Positions 23,562 to 32,402 of a DNA stretch of 64,000 nt are shown in pieces. The stretch spans positions 620,001 through 684,000 of the forward strand of contig NZ_JACLZK010000002.1 in the NCBI RefSeq assembly GCF_014253065.1. The letters run 5' to 3'. The notes under the pieces are model-generated. The model ran no database searches, had not been told where the DNA came from, and was given only the letters and a program-made list of their open reading frames with translations. Origin of the DNA: Campylobacter massiliensis (lineage in GTDB: Bacteria > Campylobacterota > Campylobacteria > Campylobacterales > Campylobacteraceae). The position numbers were made by a program, and so were the translations under genes. How positions within the stretch are numbered: the first letter of the stretch is position 1; the number at the start of each line of letters is the position of its first letter.

Positions 23562-24885
23562 TTTCTATCCAAATTTGAGGTTCATTTTTATAGCTCACTA
23601 CGCGAGCGGACGTAAAAATCGCCTCTTTTTCGTTGCGCAGTTTGCCCTTAGCGCCGTAAATTTTAATGTCTCCGTACGGCGTGTAAAGCCTGCCGTTTCG
23701 CACTTCGCCGCCGATACGACCAAATACGTCGCCCGCGCGCGCTTGTTTTAGGTTTTTAGCATCCAGCATCTGCTCACGTGGATCTTGCGTTTCCTCGTAA
23801 ATTTTCACCGCATAATGCGAGCTGATCTCAAGATTACCCTTAAATTCGTCTAGGCGGTTTACCGCTACGTCCATGATCTGGCCGAGCTTTGCATCGTTTT
23901 TTGGCTCATAAACGTAGATACCGCGCTTATCCTGCGCTAGCGTGAAGCCTTTTTTATCTTTTTGAACGACCGTAGCGCGTTTTAGCAAAACGGGCAAATT
24001 TGACTTTTTTGACAGCTCGCCGACCCGCGCTTCGGCGATATTTTGCAGCGTATTTTTAGCGTTTTTATCAAAATTTAGCCTAAAAACCAACGCGAAATGA
24101 TCCGAAATTTGCTCTCCCTCTCGCTCAGCCTTAAAGCTGTTTAAAATGAAATTTTGGCTAAGCGCGTCTTTGGAGATCAGGACGTGATCGAGCGCGTTTA
24201 GGCTCGTGTGCGAATAGCGCTCATGCTTTGGTAAAAACGCCCAAAGATTGGTTAAATTTTTACTAGCCGCAAGATCGCCCAGCAGCTCCTTATCTCCGTA
24301 AGGCGTATTAAAATCACCCAAAACCGCGACCTTTTCGGTATCTGCTAAGGCCGATTTTAGAGTGACAAAAGCCGTTTTTCTCTGCTTTAACGGATTTTTC
24401 CTAGCGGGAAAATGTAAATTTAAAAGGCTAAATTTTTGCCCGTTAACCTCAAAATCAAGCCTTAAAATGTCCCTTGTTTTTACGTTTGGCACGCTAAAGA
24501 TTTGCGTTTTTTCAGGCTTTACGCGAGAGATAACGGCTAGTCCTACGGGGCCGTTTTTACCCTTTGAAAAGGCAAAATATTTATAGCCCGCTTCCTTCAT
24601 CAACTCTTTTAAAACCATTTCGTTTTCTATCTCTTGAAGCGCGATGATATCGGCGTTTAGCTCTTTTATCTTTGCGCTTACGGCTTTAAATTTGGCGCTT
24701 GCTTTTTTCTCGTTCCACTCCGATTTGCCGACGACGAAATCCTTGTACTCGCTGCCGTCGTTTTTAGCGTCAAATAAATTTTGCGCGTTAAACGTAGCGA
24801 TCTTTAACTCGGCGCCCACCACAAAAACGGCGAAAAATAGAGCCGCAAAAAAGAGCGCAAAGAGCCTATTTACCGTAAATTTCAT
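23548..24885 (-). CDS. Endonuclease/exonuclease/phosphatase (EEP) family protein, exported
   Basis: A 445-residue protein with a signal peptide (LFALFFAALFFAVFVVGA). The EEP fold motifs are complete: KIATFNAQNLFDA, the metal-binding Glu in ALQEIENEM, LGDFNTPYGD, LDHVLI and the terminal SDHFALVF. A C-terminal ~150-residue extension (RVGELSKKSNLPVLLKR onward) is OB-fold-like. It could be an extracellular or periplasmic DNase, or a phosphodiesterase/phosphatase of the same fold. It overlaps trmL by 4 nt and the small membrane gene downstream. Confidence 0.88.
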   Translation of the reverse strand: MKFTVNRLFALFFAALFFAVFVVGAELKIATFNAQNLFDAKNDGSEYKDFVVGKSEWNEKKASAKFKAVSAKIKELNADIIALQEIENEMVLKELMKEAGYKYFAFSKGKNGPVGLAVISRVKPEKTQIFSVPNVKTRDILRLDFEVNGQKFSLLNLHFPARKNPLKQRKTAFVTLKSALADTEKVAVLGDFNTPYGDKELLGDLAASKNLTNLWAFLPKHERYSHTSLNALDHVLISKDALSQNFILNSFKAEREGEQISDHFALVFRLNFDKNAKNTLQNIAEARVGELSKKSNLPVLLKRATVVQKDKKGFTLAQDKRGIYVYEPKNDAKLGQIMDVAVNRLDEFKGNLEISSHYAVKIYEETQDPREQMLDAKNLKQARAGDVFGRIGGEVRNGRLYTPYGDIKIYGAKGKLRNEKEAIFTSARVVSYKNEPQIWIENEDN

Positions 24886-25361
24886 AGCGCGCTTCCAAGT
24901 CCTGACTGGGCGAAATTTTGCCTGATAGCCTCATACGCGATGATGCCCGCGCTCGTGGCTAAATTTAAGCTCCTGCCATGCTCGCCCATCGGGATTTTGA
25001 TCGCATTTGCGAAATTTCGCTCCATCAGCTCCATAGGCAGGCCCGTACTTTCGCCGCCGAAAAACAGAAAGTCGCCCTTTTTAAACTCCGCTTCAAAATA
25101 AAATTTATGAGCCTTCGTCGTTGCATAAAAAAATCTATCCTCGAACTGGGCGTTTGCGTGCAAAAACTCGTCCAAACTTTCCCAAATTACCGGATTTAGC
25201 AGCGCCCAGTAATCAAGCCCTGCGCGCCTAACAGCCTTTTCGCTGATGTCAAAAACAGTCGGTTTGATTATATGAAGCTTAAGGTTTGCATTTACGCACA
25301 TGCGGCCGATCGAGCCTGTATTTTGGGGGATTTGAGGATGAACGAGGACTATATTAAACAT
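24882..25361 (-). CDS. trmL: tRNA (cytidine(34)-2'-O)-methyltransferase TrmL
   Basis: A 159-residue SPOUT-class enzyme of typical length. The knot motifs are visible: VLVHPQIPQNTGSIGRMCVN near the start, FFGGESTGLPMELM in the middle, and IPMGEHGRSLNLATSAGI at the end. It methylates the wobble ribose of tRNA(Leu) isoacceptors. It overlaps the EEP gene (ATGA). The gap of about 250 nt upstream is AT-rich and holds its promoter but no gene. Confidence 0.94.
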   Translation of the reverse strand: MFNIVLVHPQIPQNTGSIGRMCVNANLKLHIIKPTVFDISEKAVRRAGLDYWALLNPVIWESLDEFLHANAQFEDRFFYATTKAHKFYFEAEFKKGDFLFFGGESTGLPMELMERNFANAIKIPMGEHGRSLNLATSAGIIAYEAIRQNFAQSGLGSAL

Positions 25362-25611
25362 TTAAAAAGCCGCCTTAGCACGCACTTTAAAAGACGCAAA
25401 AGCGCTTGTCTGGCCGCGTAAATTTGAGCTTTTTGCAAGGCTTGTAAATTTTAAAAAATTATTTTTTAAGTAGTATTTAAAAATATCGCCGCAAACGTAT
25501 CGCGACGGCTCTTTTTTATTTTGAAAATTTATATTTGAGATTTTTTCCACTTTCGCCTCTTTAAAATAAGCTTCGATTTTAGCCGATTTGCGCTTTTAAC
25601 TAGGTTAATTT

Positions 25612-26748
25612 TTAAGCGCGGCTTGACTTTTCGTTTAAAAATTTTTCTATCGCCAAGTCCTGCCTGCGCCTTATCTCGGCGCCGATTTCAGCGCCTTTAA
25701 AGCCTTGTTTTAAAATCCCCGCAGTGTCGATAGCGGGTTCAAATTTAGCTTCATAAACGCCTAAATTTTTAGCTCTTTTTACGAGGCTGGGCGAATTTAG
25801 TCCGAGCCAGCTTTTTAGCGGTTTATCTAGCGCGATTTTAAGTAGTTCGCGCTCACTCGGACGACGCGAAAAAAACGGCTCTTTGACGCAGGCTTCAAAG
25901 CTTTTCGGCAGTCCTAAAGCGTAAAAATTTCTAACGCCGAAGTAGCCGTTTAAAAGATATAAAAACTCGCGCTCGTCTTTTTTGCCGTTTTGTTTGGGTA
26001 GAAATTTGACCGCGCTTTTTAGCTTTGCGGCAAATTTTTCAGCCTCGGCGCGGCTCAAATTTAGCCCGAAAATTTTACCAAGAAGACCTAGTTTATAAAG
26101 ATATAAAAAGCCGATTTCTTGAAATTTAGCGCCGAAAAACTTCATCAGCTCGCCGTTTATGCGCTCTCGGCTAAGGTCGCTGATACTTAGACTCTTCATC
26201 AACCGCAAACTACCTCGCGCGATACGGAAATTTAGCCGCGCGCTAAACTGCACCGCCCGTAGTACGCGCAGGCTATCTTCGGCGAATTTTTCATCGTCGA
26301 TATGGCGCAAGATACCGCGTTTTAGGTCGCGCTCTCCGCCGTAAAAGTCCAAAAACGAGCCGTCAAAGATATTTATCATCATCGAGTTTACGGTAAAGTC
26401 TCGGCGCAAAGACGCCGCGCGCTCGTCGTCAGTATAGGCGACTTCAAACGCTTTGTGTCCTTCACCCGTTTTGTTTTCGGTTCGCGGTAAGGAAAGGTCG
26501 AAATTTTTAAATTTATAAACGAAGTAATTTTTGCCCACACCGCAAGCGCCGATTTGCGCCATCAGTGCGTCAAATTTATCCGGGTCGATACCGTAAATTT
26601 CAACGTCAAAGTCGGAGATTTTTTTACCCAGCATCGCATCGCGAACGCAGCCGCCGACGATATACGCGCGCTTAGTGTGGGGTGCTAGAAAATCTCGCAG
26701 CCATTTTAGGTTTTTATTTTTGCAGATTTTCGAGCCGATTTTCGACAT
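25612..26748 (-). CDS. cca: CCA tRNA nucleotidyltransferase / poly(A) polymerase family
   Basis: A 378-residue class II nucleotidyltransferase. The catalytic head has VGGCVRD (residues 31-37) and the metal-binding Asp pair of DFDVE (46 and 48), then RRDFTVNSM and DPxxxxxD-type LRVLRAVQFSARL. It adds or repairs the CCA end of tRNAs. It overlaps the upstream gene (26714-27238) by 35 nt and is the last gene of the leuD-leuB transcript. Confidence 0.92.
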   Translation of the reverse strand: MSKIGSKICKNKNLKWLRDFLAPHTKRAYIVGGCVRDAMLGKKISDFDVEIYGIDPDKFDALMAQIGACGVGKNYFVYKFKNFDLSLPRTENKTGEGHKAFEVAYTDDERAASLRRDFTVNSMMINIFDGSFLDFYGGERDLKRGILRHIDDEKFAEDSLRVLRAVQFSARLNFRIARGSLRLMKSLSISDLSRERINGELMKFFGAKFQEIGFLYLYKLGLLGKIFGLNLSRAEAEKFAAKLKSAVKFLPKQNGKKDEREFLYLLNGYFGVRNFYALGLPKSFEACVKEPFFSRRPSERELLKIALDKPLKSWLGLNSPSLVKRAKNLGVYEAKFEPAIDTAGILKQGFKGAEIGAEIRRRQDLAIEKFLNEKSSRA

Positions 26749-27238
26749 TTGCCAGCACGAATTCTAAAAATTTAAGCGTGAGCGAGAGCCTGTCTTTTAG
26801 ATTTTCCTCGCCGGTCGCGTTTAGCCCTTCAAAAAGCACCAAAATGCGCTCTTTTAGGTTTTTTAGAAATATCTCCTCGCCCGTAAAATTCGCAACCTCG
26901 ACTTCAAAGGCTTTTTGCGGCGCGGCGCTCAGGGCGGACTCCTCTACGGCGTCAAATTCCGTCGCCGTTTTTTGCGAGCTTACCGCGCTATCCAAAGTCG
27001 CCTCAAACTCGCTAGTCTCGTCCGCTACGCTTATCTCACCGACTAAATTTGCAAGCCCGGCGGCATTGGTCAAATTTACGTCGCCGCTTGACGCGGGAAC
27101 GCCCCCAAAATTTGACTCGTTTTCAGCCTCGCGAGCGTCCAAGTTTTCCTGTGCGGCGTTCATTTGCTTTAGCTCCATCGCCACCTCGTCTATCGCCATT
27201 TTTGCTATTTCTTCCAGTTTCATAGTTTTATCAGCCAC
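26714..27238 (-). CDS. Acidic hypothetical protein at the CiaD position (upstream of cca)
   Basis: A 174-residue acidic protein without signal peptide or membrane helix. It has an N-terminal helix (LEEIAKMAIDEVAMELKQM), a low-complexity Ala/Glu/Ser middle and a C-terminal helix (LKDRLSLTLKFLEFVLANV). From memory, C. jejuni has CiaD (Cj0788), a secreted invasion protein of similar size, directly beside cca (Cj0789); gene order and build fit a homologue. Low-complexity content means sequence similarity must be tested. It overlaps both neighbours. Confidence 0.75.
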   Translation of the reverse strand: MADKTMKLEEIAKMAIDEVAMELKQMNAAQENLDAREAENESNFGGVPASSGDVNLTNAAGLANLVGEISVADETSEFEATLDSAVSSQKTATEFDAVEESALSAAPQKAFEVEVANFTGEEIFLKNLKERILVLFEGLNATGEENLKDRLSLTLKFLEFVLANVENRLENLQK

Positions 27239-27465
27239 CTTTTAAATTCGGTTATTTCTTCGTCTGTTTTCATCTTGATAAAAAAGTCTCGCATCTGCTC
27301 GTTTACGCCAGTTTTTTTCCTGCTAAGGCCGCTTAGACGCCTTATCGCGGCGATCGCAGCGGCATTTGTCGGCTCGCGCTTTAGGATGTTTTTATAAACT
27401 ATCAGCGCATCGTCTCTTAGCCCTTGAGCCTCGTAGATTAGGGCTTCCGTTATTGTATTTTTCAT
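27220..27465 (-). CDS. Small TPR-like helical protein (Cj0787 position)
   Basis: An 81-residue protein starting at ATG 27465, which forms an ATGA overlap with the leuB stop; a longer upstream reading is rejected because it lies inside leuB. The first half has the TPR-like pattern [20 protein letters not shown] and [18 protein letters not shown]; the second half is charged. It overlaps the CiaD-position gene by 19 nt. Function unknown; probably a protein-interaction partner encoded with its neighbour. Confidence 0.8.
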   Translation of the reverse strand: MKNTITEALIYEAQGLRDDALIVYKNILKREPTNAAAIAAIRRLSGLSRKKTGVNEQMRDFFIKMKTDEEITEFKRWLIKL

Positions 27466-28532
27466 TTTTTTATCAGCGAGGCGATGATGCCGCCCATCTC
27501 GCTCGTAGAGCAAATTTCTTTAGCGCCGAACTCCGCTATATCCTTCGTCCTGTATCCTTGTGCGAGTGCGGCTTTTACGGCGTTTTCGATCGCTTTTGCA
27601 GCCTCGTTTTCGCCAAATGAATACCTAAGCATCATTGCAGCGCTTAGTATAGTAGCGACCGGGTTTGCGATGCTCTGCCCAGCGATATCGGGCGCGCTGC
27701 CGTGGATAGGCTCGTAGATGCCTACCTTGCCCCCGATGCTGGCACTTGGCAGGAGCCCTATCGAGCCGCACACCATGCTAGCCTCGTCGCTTAGGATATC
27801 GCCGAAGAGGTTTTCCGTCAAAATCACGTCGAATTTACTAGGCGCACGCACGAGCTGCATCGCCGCGTTATCGACGTACATAAACTCCAAATTTACCTCC
27901 GGATAGCTCTTTGCGACCTCGCTCGTAACCTCGCGCCAGAGCTGGCTAGTCTCTAGCACGTTTGCCTTATCGACCATGCAGACGCGTTTTTTGCGCTTCA
28001 TCGCGGTTTCAAATCCGACCTTCGCGATGCGCTCGATCTCCTCGCTCGTGTAGGTCATCGTGTTGTAGGCACTGTTTTCTTTTTTCTCGCGCGGCTGACC
28101 GAAGTATATCCCGCCCGTTAGCTCGCGAACCACGATAAAATCGACGCCCTGAAGGACTGACGGCTTTAGCGTGCTAGCGTCCACCAGCTCGTCAAATATC
28201 ATCGCGGGGCGCAAATTTGCATACGCGCCAAGCTCCTTTCGTAGCTTCAAAAGCCCGCTTTCAGGGCGCAGATGACGCGGCAAGCCGTCCCATTTAGGCC
28301 CGCCTATGGCGCCAAAAAGCACAGCGTCAGAGTTTAGCGCGCCGTTTAGCGTCTCGCTAGGCAAAGGCTCGCCAAACACGTCGATCGCCGCACCGCCCAT
28401 TAGATAAAAGTTATAGCTAAGCTCAAAACCAAACTCCGCGCTAGCCGCATCCAGCGCCTTTATCGCCTCGTCCACTATCTCAGGGCCGATGCCGTCGCCC
28501 TTTATCACCGCTATGTTATAAATTTTAGCCAT
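27462..28532 (-). CDS. leuB: 3-isopropylmalate dehydrogenase
   Basis: A 356-residue enzyme of usual length. It shows the family N-terminus ([17 protein letters not shown]), the substrate Arg/Tyr motif [12 protein letters not shown] and the NAD-binding [14 protein letters not shown]. It oxidatively decarboxylates 3-isopropylmalate in leucine synthesis, in the cytoplasm. It lies 1 nt after leuD and overlaps the small TPR-like gene. leuA and leuC are not adjacent here. Confidence 0.96.
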   Translation of the reverse strand: MAKIYNIAVIKGDGIGPEIVDEAIKALDAASAEFGFELSYNFYLMGGAAIDVFGEPLPSETLNGALNSDAVLFGAIGGPKWDGLPRHLRPESGLLKLRKELGAYANLRPAMIFDELVDASTLKPSVLQGVDFIVVRELTGGIYFGQPREKKENSAYNTMTYTSEEIERIAKVGFETAMKRKKRVCMVDKANVLETSQLWREVTSEVAKSYPEVNLEFMYVDNAAMQLVRAPSKFDVILTENLFGDILSDEASMVCGSIGLLPSASIGGKVGIYEPIHGSAPDIAGQSIANPVATILSAAMMLRYSFGENEAAKAIENAVKAALAQGYRTKDIAEFGAKEICSTSEMGGIIASLIKK

Positions 28533-28533
28533 T

Positions 28534-29016
28534 TTATATCCTTGTTTTTGCGTATTCTATGAGGCCGCCGCTTTTTAAAAGCTCTTGCATAAACGGCGGT
28601 ATCGGGCTAAATTTATACTCTTTGCCGCTCGTTAAATTTACGACCGCGCCGTTATCCACGTCGATTTTTAGCTCGTCGCCCGCGTTTATCTCGTCGGTTT
28701 CTTTGATTTCCAGTATCAAAAGTCCCGTGTTAAAGCTGTTTCTATAAAAAATCCTAGCAAAGCTCTTAGCTATCACCGCGCCGATACCCGCGGCTTTAAG
28801 CGCCAAAGGAGCGTGCTCGCGCGAGCTGCCGCAGCCGAAATTTTCGCCAGCTACGATGACGTCGCCGACGGAGATTTTTTTGCTAAATTCAGGATCGGCA
28901 TCCTCCATGATGTGAGTGGCTAAGATTTTTTCGTCCGAGGTGTTGAGATAGCGCGCGGCTATGATGATGTCGGTGTCGATATTGTCGCCGAATTTCCAGA
29001 CTTTTGCTTGTTTCAT
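28534..29016 (-). CDS. leuD: 3-isopropylmalate dehydratase small subunit
   Basis: A 160-residue protein of the archaeal/LeuD-2 size class, with [14 protein letters not shown] and [17 protein letters not shown], the aconitase swivel-domain motifs. With LeuC (not in this window) it isomerises 2-isopropylmalate to 3-isopropylmalate. It is the first gene of a five-gene chain leuD-leuB-TPR-CiaD-position-cca. Confidence 0.95.
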   Translation of the reverse strand: MKQAKVWKFGDNIDTDIIIAARYLNTSDEKILATHIMEDADPEFSKKISVGDVIVAGENFGCGSSREHAPLALKAAGIGAVIAKSFARIFYRNSFNTGLLILEIKETDEINAGDELKIDVDNGAVVNLTSGKEYKFSPIPPFMQELLKSGGLIEYAKTRI

Positions 29017-29463
29017 GATTCGCCTTAAGATTAAATTTGGGCGATTTTATCCAAAAGAAGCTAAATAAACAATCAAAGCGCGATAGGTAGCGGTCGGTGC
29101 GGGTAAAATTGAGCTCAAATTTGAAGGTGGTTTAGCTTGCCGATCAAATTTGAAGCTCGGCTAAATTTGAGCCCAAAAGCGGTATGGCGCGAAAGACTAT
29201 TTCTAGTTTAGCAGGCGTAAATTTGAGCGATATGAGGCTGATTTCGCGGCGGCGCGGACGGAGCGTAAATTTGCCGGATTTAAAATTTAAGTTGGTTTTT
29301 CGTTCAAATTTTACCGCACGCGGATAAGTAAATTTGACGCACAAAGAGGCAAATTTACTCCAAATTTGCAAAAGCGCCGTTTGTAAAAGTCTAATAAAAA
29401 CCGAGCGCGCCAAAGCCAAATGGGCGGCGCGTCGGCGCTTTAGCGTTTTTGTGCAAGATAAAT
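29017..29463. other. Intergenic region between nitroreductase and leuD, with hairpin
   Basis: About 450 nt without a credible gene. It is dense in AAATTTG words. A long imperfect hairpin at 29111-29158 has arms GAGCTCAAATTTGA and TCAAATTTGAAGCTC (one bulge), and a smaller GGCT/AGCC-type one follows at about 29159-29173. One of these probably terminates the nitroreductase transcript. The promoter of leuD must lie just above 29016, in AT-rich DNA. Confidence 0.5.
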
Positions 29464-30048
29464 TTAAGCTATGTAGCTAACCCCGTAATGATCACAGCTA
29501 GGCTTACGCTCCTCGCATTTAGCGTCGCTTTTACCGATCGCAAGCGAGCAAAGCGGCGAGTATCCCTCGGGGATGCCAGCACGAGCTGCGAGAACAGGCT
29601 CGTCAAAAAGTGTAACAACGACTGTATTTATCGGGCACGAGGCAAGCTCAAGCGAGGTTGCGCGAAGCTGCATATTTTGCATCACAGAACCCATCGCCCA
29701 GTAAATCCCGCGGTGTAGGTTTTCAAGCTTGGCGCCTTCGCATTCCTTCGGCAGTTCCGTCGCGAGTTTACCCGAAACCAAGACAAGAACGGGCGCGCCG
29801 TAAAGCGTAGTTTTGGTTTTCATCCCCATGTTTTCAAGCATTTTGCCGAATTTCTTAACGGCCGCCGCATCAAGCTCGCGCAAAAGATCTTTGTCCGTGA
29901 TAACGCTTATGTGAGCGTCCTTCGTGGTAAAAAGAGCGGGCGCCAGATACGCTGCCTCCAAAATCGCCTGGATCTCCTCTTTTGACGGGACTTCGGCATT
30001 AAATTCGCGCACGCTTCGACGCTTTTTCATAGCTTCGAGTAGTTGCAT
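29464..30048 (-). CDS. Nitroreductase-family flavoprotein
   Basis: A 194-residue protein with the nitroreductase start MQLLEAMKKRRSVREF (FMN-binding Arg cluster) and the late motif EGYSPLCSLAIGKSD. It should be a dimeric FMN enzyme reducing nitroaromatics, quinones or related compounds with NAD(P)H. It contains five Cys, relatively many. It is probably monocistronic, with GGAGA before the start. Confidence 0.88.
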   Translation of the reverse strand: MQLLEAMKKRRSVREFNAEVPSKEEIQAILEAAYLAPALFTTKDAHISVITDKDLLRELDAAAVKKFGKMLENMGMKTKTTLYGAPVLVLVSGKLATELPKECEGAKLENLHRGIYWAMGSVMQNMQLRATSLELASCPINTVVVTLFDEPVLAARAGIPEGYSPLCSLAIGKSDAKCEERKPSCDHYGVSYIA

Positions 30049-30117
30049 TTTCTCTCCTTAAATTTGATTTTAATTTCAGGCTCGCCGTGCTTTACTCAAG
30101 CGCCCGCGAGCAGCCGT

Positions 30118-30666
30118 TTAACCTAGTAGCTTTTTCACGCACGCTTTTATCTGTTCAAAGCTAGCCGTCGGCTCAAATCTCGCTACGACTTCGCCGTTTC
30201 TATCCACTACGAATTTCGTAAAATTCCATTTCACGCCGTCGCCTTCTAAAATTTCGGGAAAGTTGCTTTTTAGCGATTCTTCAAGTTTTGCGCTTAACGG
30301 ATGGGCGGCATCAAAGCCTTTAAATCCCTGTTTTGAAGTTAGAAATTTAAACAGCTCTATCGCACTCTCGCCGCGCACGTCGCCTTTTTTAAATAGCTCA
30401 AACGTTACGCCAAAATTTAGCTTGCAATTTTGCTCTATCGTCTCGTCGTCATCGGGTTCTTGATGAGCGAAATTATCGCTAGGAAAGCCCAACACGCAAA
30501 GCCCCTTGTCTTTAAACTCCTGATTTAGTGCCTCAAGCTCCTCGTATTGGTTCGTAAAGCCGCATTTACTGGCCGTATTTGCGATGAGCAACACCTTGCC
30601 GCGGTACTCGCCCATAGATTTTTGCTCGCCTCTGCCTGTAGTTACGTTAATGTCGTAGATTTGCAT
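30118..30666 (-). CDS. Glutathione peroxidase family protein
   Basis: A 182-residue peroxidase with the catalytic Cys35 in ANTASKCGFTNQY (Cys, not selenocysteine), the LGFPSDNFAHQEP motif and VKWNFTKFVVD with the catalytic Trp/Asn. It probably reduces peroxides using thioredoxin rather than glutathione, as most bacterial Cys forms do. AAAGGAG precedes the start. A 27-codon gene lies 90 nt upstream on the same strand. Confidence 0.92.
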   Translation of the reverse strand: MQIYDINVTTGRGEQKSMGEYRGKVLLIANTASKCGFTNQYEELEALNQEFKDKGLCVLGFPSDNFAHQEPDDDETIEQNCKLNFGVTFELFKKGDVRGESAIELFKFLTSKQGFKGFDAAHPLSAKLEESLKSNFPEILEGDGVKWNFTKFVVDRNGEVVARFEPTASFEQIKACVKKLLG

Positions 30667-30756
30667 TTTTTCTCCTTTAAATTGATTAAAATAAATAGGG
30701 TACCTTTGCCCGTATGTAAACGCGCCTGCTATATCTGGATCGCCAAACGGCGAAAA

Positions 30757-30840
30757 CTAAAACAAAACCGCTGCCGTTAGACAGCCCCAAAGCACGGCTC
30801 CGATAGCCATAGTTGCGTGAGTTACTGCAGAATCTTTCAT
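30757..30840 (-). CDS. 27-residue hydrophobic protein
   Basis: Read directly from the sequence: ATG at 30840, stop TAG at 30757-30759. The peptide starts MKDSAVTHATMAIGAVLW and continues with a hydrophobic stretch, so it is a single membrane helix. It has a strong AAAGGAGAAAAAG ribosome site (GGAG at 30847-30850) and a TATAAT box 25 nt upstream of the start. Because promoter, ribosome site and helix all fit, it is judged a real small gene, possibly the first gene of a transcript with glutathione peroxidase. Family unknown. Confidence 0.65.
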   Translation of the reverse strand: MKDSAVTHATMAIGAVLWGCLTAAVLF

Positions 30841-30864
30841 CTTTTTCTCCTTTATTTTTGGAGA

Positions 30865-30899
30865 ATTATAATGACCTTTTGTGTCCTCAATGTGTCCTT
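30865..30899 (-). promoter_or_regulatory. Promoter of the 27-codon gene with direct repeats
   Basis: TATAAT on the minus strand at 30865-30870. Upstream, two copies of AGGACACA lie 11 bp apart, one helical turn, ending about 9 nt before the -10 box. Same-face direct repeats in the -35 zone suggest a regulator site, for example of a response regulator. Confidence 0.5.
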
Positions 30900-31340
30900 T
30901 TGGCAACATTTTAAAAATTCGCGTAGGGATTTTAATTTAGAGCGGAAATTGGGGTTATTTCGCCAAATTTTGAAAGAATTTGCCGCCAACTGAGCCGTGA
31001 TTAAAATTTCGGCAAATTTATGTCCGAGCGCCGAATTTATCCGCAAGCATGGGCTAAAATTCGCTCTCGCGCGAGCTGCAAATGAAATTTGACGCTAGAT
31101 TTTTAAATTTAAACAAGCAAGCTTTAAAGGTCGCGTCGGAGCATTTAATGTCGTCAAACCGGCTCGCCCGCAGCCATAACACGCGATACTCGCAAACCCA
31201 AAAGCCGATTTTACTCAAAAAGCAAAGCGCCTAATTTTTAGCGATCGGCAAGTTAAATTTGCCGCGCAAGCAGCCGAGTCTGAGAGTCAAATTTGCCCGC
31301 CGCAGGAGCGCAAATTTGAACTATTTTAGCCGCGATTTCC
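30900..31340. other. Intergenic region without gene
   Basis: About 440 nt between the small gene's promoter and the end of the second histidine kinase gene. It contains many AAATTT and CAAATTTG words and short GC-rich blocks. No credible coding frame, tRNA or strong hairpin was seen. Confidence 0.4.
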
Positions 31341-32402
31341 TCAAATTTTACGCGCGTTTGGGATTTTCACGCTAGCAGTCGTGCCGCGCCCCGGCTCGCT
31401 TTCAAGGCTTATCTCACCGCCCAAAAGATAAACTATACGCCGCACGATAGATAACCCCAGACCGCTACCCTTGCCCTTGTGAGACTCCTCGCATTGATAA
31501 AATTTATCGTAGATTTTTTCAAGCTTTTTAGCCTCGATGCCCGCCCCCTCGTCGCTAATGCAAACGATAAGCCGCCCGCCCTCCTCGCGGCAGCTCACGC
31601 CGATATCGGCGGCTGAGTATTTCAGCGCGTTATCCATCAAATTTACCCAAATTTGCGCCAGCATCGAGGCGTTGCTGCGTACGCTTACGGCGACTAGATC
31701 TAGATCAAACTCCTGCCCGTCGTACTTTTGCATTAGCATCGCCGCGGCCTTTCGCAGCTGCTCGTCTACGCGCACGTTTTCGTCCAAATTTACGCCCGCT
31801 TGGCTATCTAGGCGCGAGAGTAGCAGCATATCCTCGCACAGCCTGCTTAGTGCACCCGCCTGCTCTTTTATGAGGTCTAGATACTCGTTTCTGCGCGCTT
31901 TGTTCGTCTCGTCCTGCGCGATCTCGCAGTAGCCGCTGATGACGCTTAGAGGCGTTTTTAGCTCGTGCGAGACGTTTGAAATGAAGTCCTTTTGCATGTA
32001 GTCCATCTTTTCTAGCGCCGCCGCGGTCAAATTTATATTTGCCGCTAGTTCGTCCAGCTCATGCAGGTACTCGCTATCCGCGCCGCGCTTGTAGTTTTTA
32101 CGCGCGACTCTAACGGCGAAGTCGCCTCTAGCGATCTTGCCAGCTGCTAGCCTAAAGCTCTCGACGTATCTCAAAAAATAGGCCGATACCGCGTAAAATA
32201 TCGCTCCGCCCGCGCCCATCACGATCGCGCAAAAGCTGATAATGCCCCAAAACATCCCAAGCTTCACCTCAAATATCCGCTCGTAAGCCAGTATCGCCGC
32301 CGATGCCGCGATGCAAAGCACGCAAAAGACGAAGATAAACATCGCCGCGGTGTAGGTTTTTAGGCTGATTAGGTATTTTTTCTTATTTTGCGTAGTATTC
32401 AT
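31341..32402 (-). CDS. Two-component sensor histidine kinase with HAMP domain
   Basis: A 353-residue kinase with two membrane helices (about 18-40 and 50-75) and almost no periplasmic loop between them. A HAMP-like segment (about 76-130) follows, then HisKA with His146 in FISNVSHELKTPLSV. The ATPase motifs are NLMDNALKYS, ISDEGAGIE and GKGSGLGLSIV. With so little sensor domain it probably senses through the membrane or through a partner such as the exported protein encoded just upstream. It overlaps that gene by 20 nt. Confidence 0.93.
   Translation of the reverse strand: MNTTQNKKKYLISLKTYTAAMFIFVFCVLCIAASAAILAYERIFEVKLGMFWGIISFCAIVMGAGGAIFYAVSAYFLRYVESFRLAAGKIARGDFAVRVARKNYKRGADSEYLHELDELAANINLTAAALEKMDYMQKDFISNVSHELKTPLSVISGYCEIAQDETNKARRNEYLDLIKEQAGALSRLCEDMLLLSRLDSQAGVNLDENVRVDEQLRKAAAMLMQKYDGQEFDLDLVAVSVRSNASMLAQIWVNLMDNALKYSAADIGVSCREEGGRLIVCISDEGAGIEAKKLEKIYDKFYQCEESHKGKGSGLGLSIVRRIVYLLGGEISLESEPGRGTTASVKIPNARKI

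Noticed and set aside
25362-25550. 62-codon frame upstream of trmL
   Set aside because: Basic, low-complexity peptide without ribosome site in AT-rich leader DNA; no family resemblance.
29144-29419. 91-codon minus-strand frame between leuD and the nitroreductase
   Set aside because: Composed of AAATTT-rich intergenic DNA including a hairpin; no ribosome site and an atypical amino-acid mix.
30852-31046. 64-codon minus-strand frame
   Set aside because: Overlaps the promoter of the 27-codon gene and has no ribosome site.
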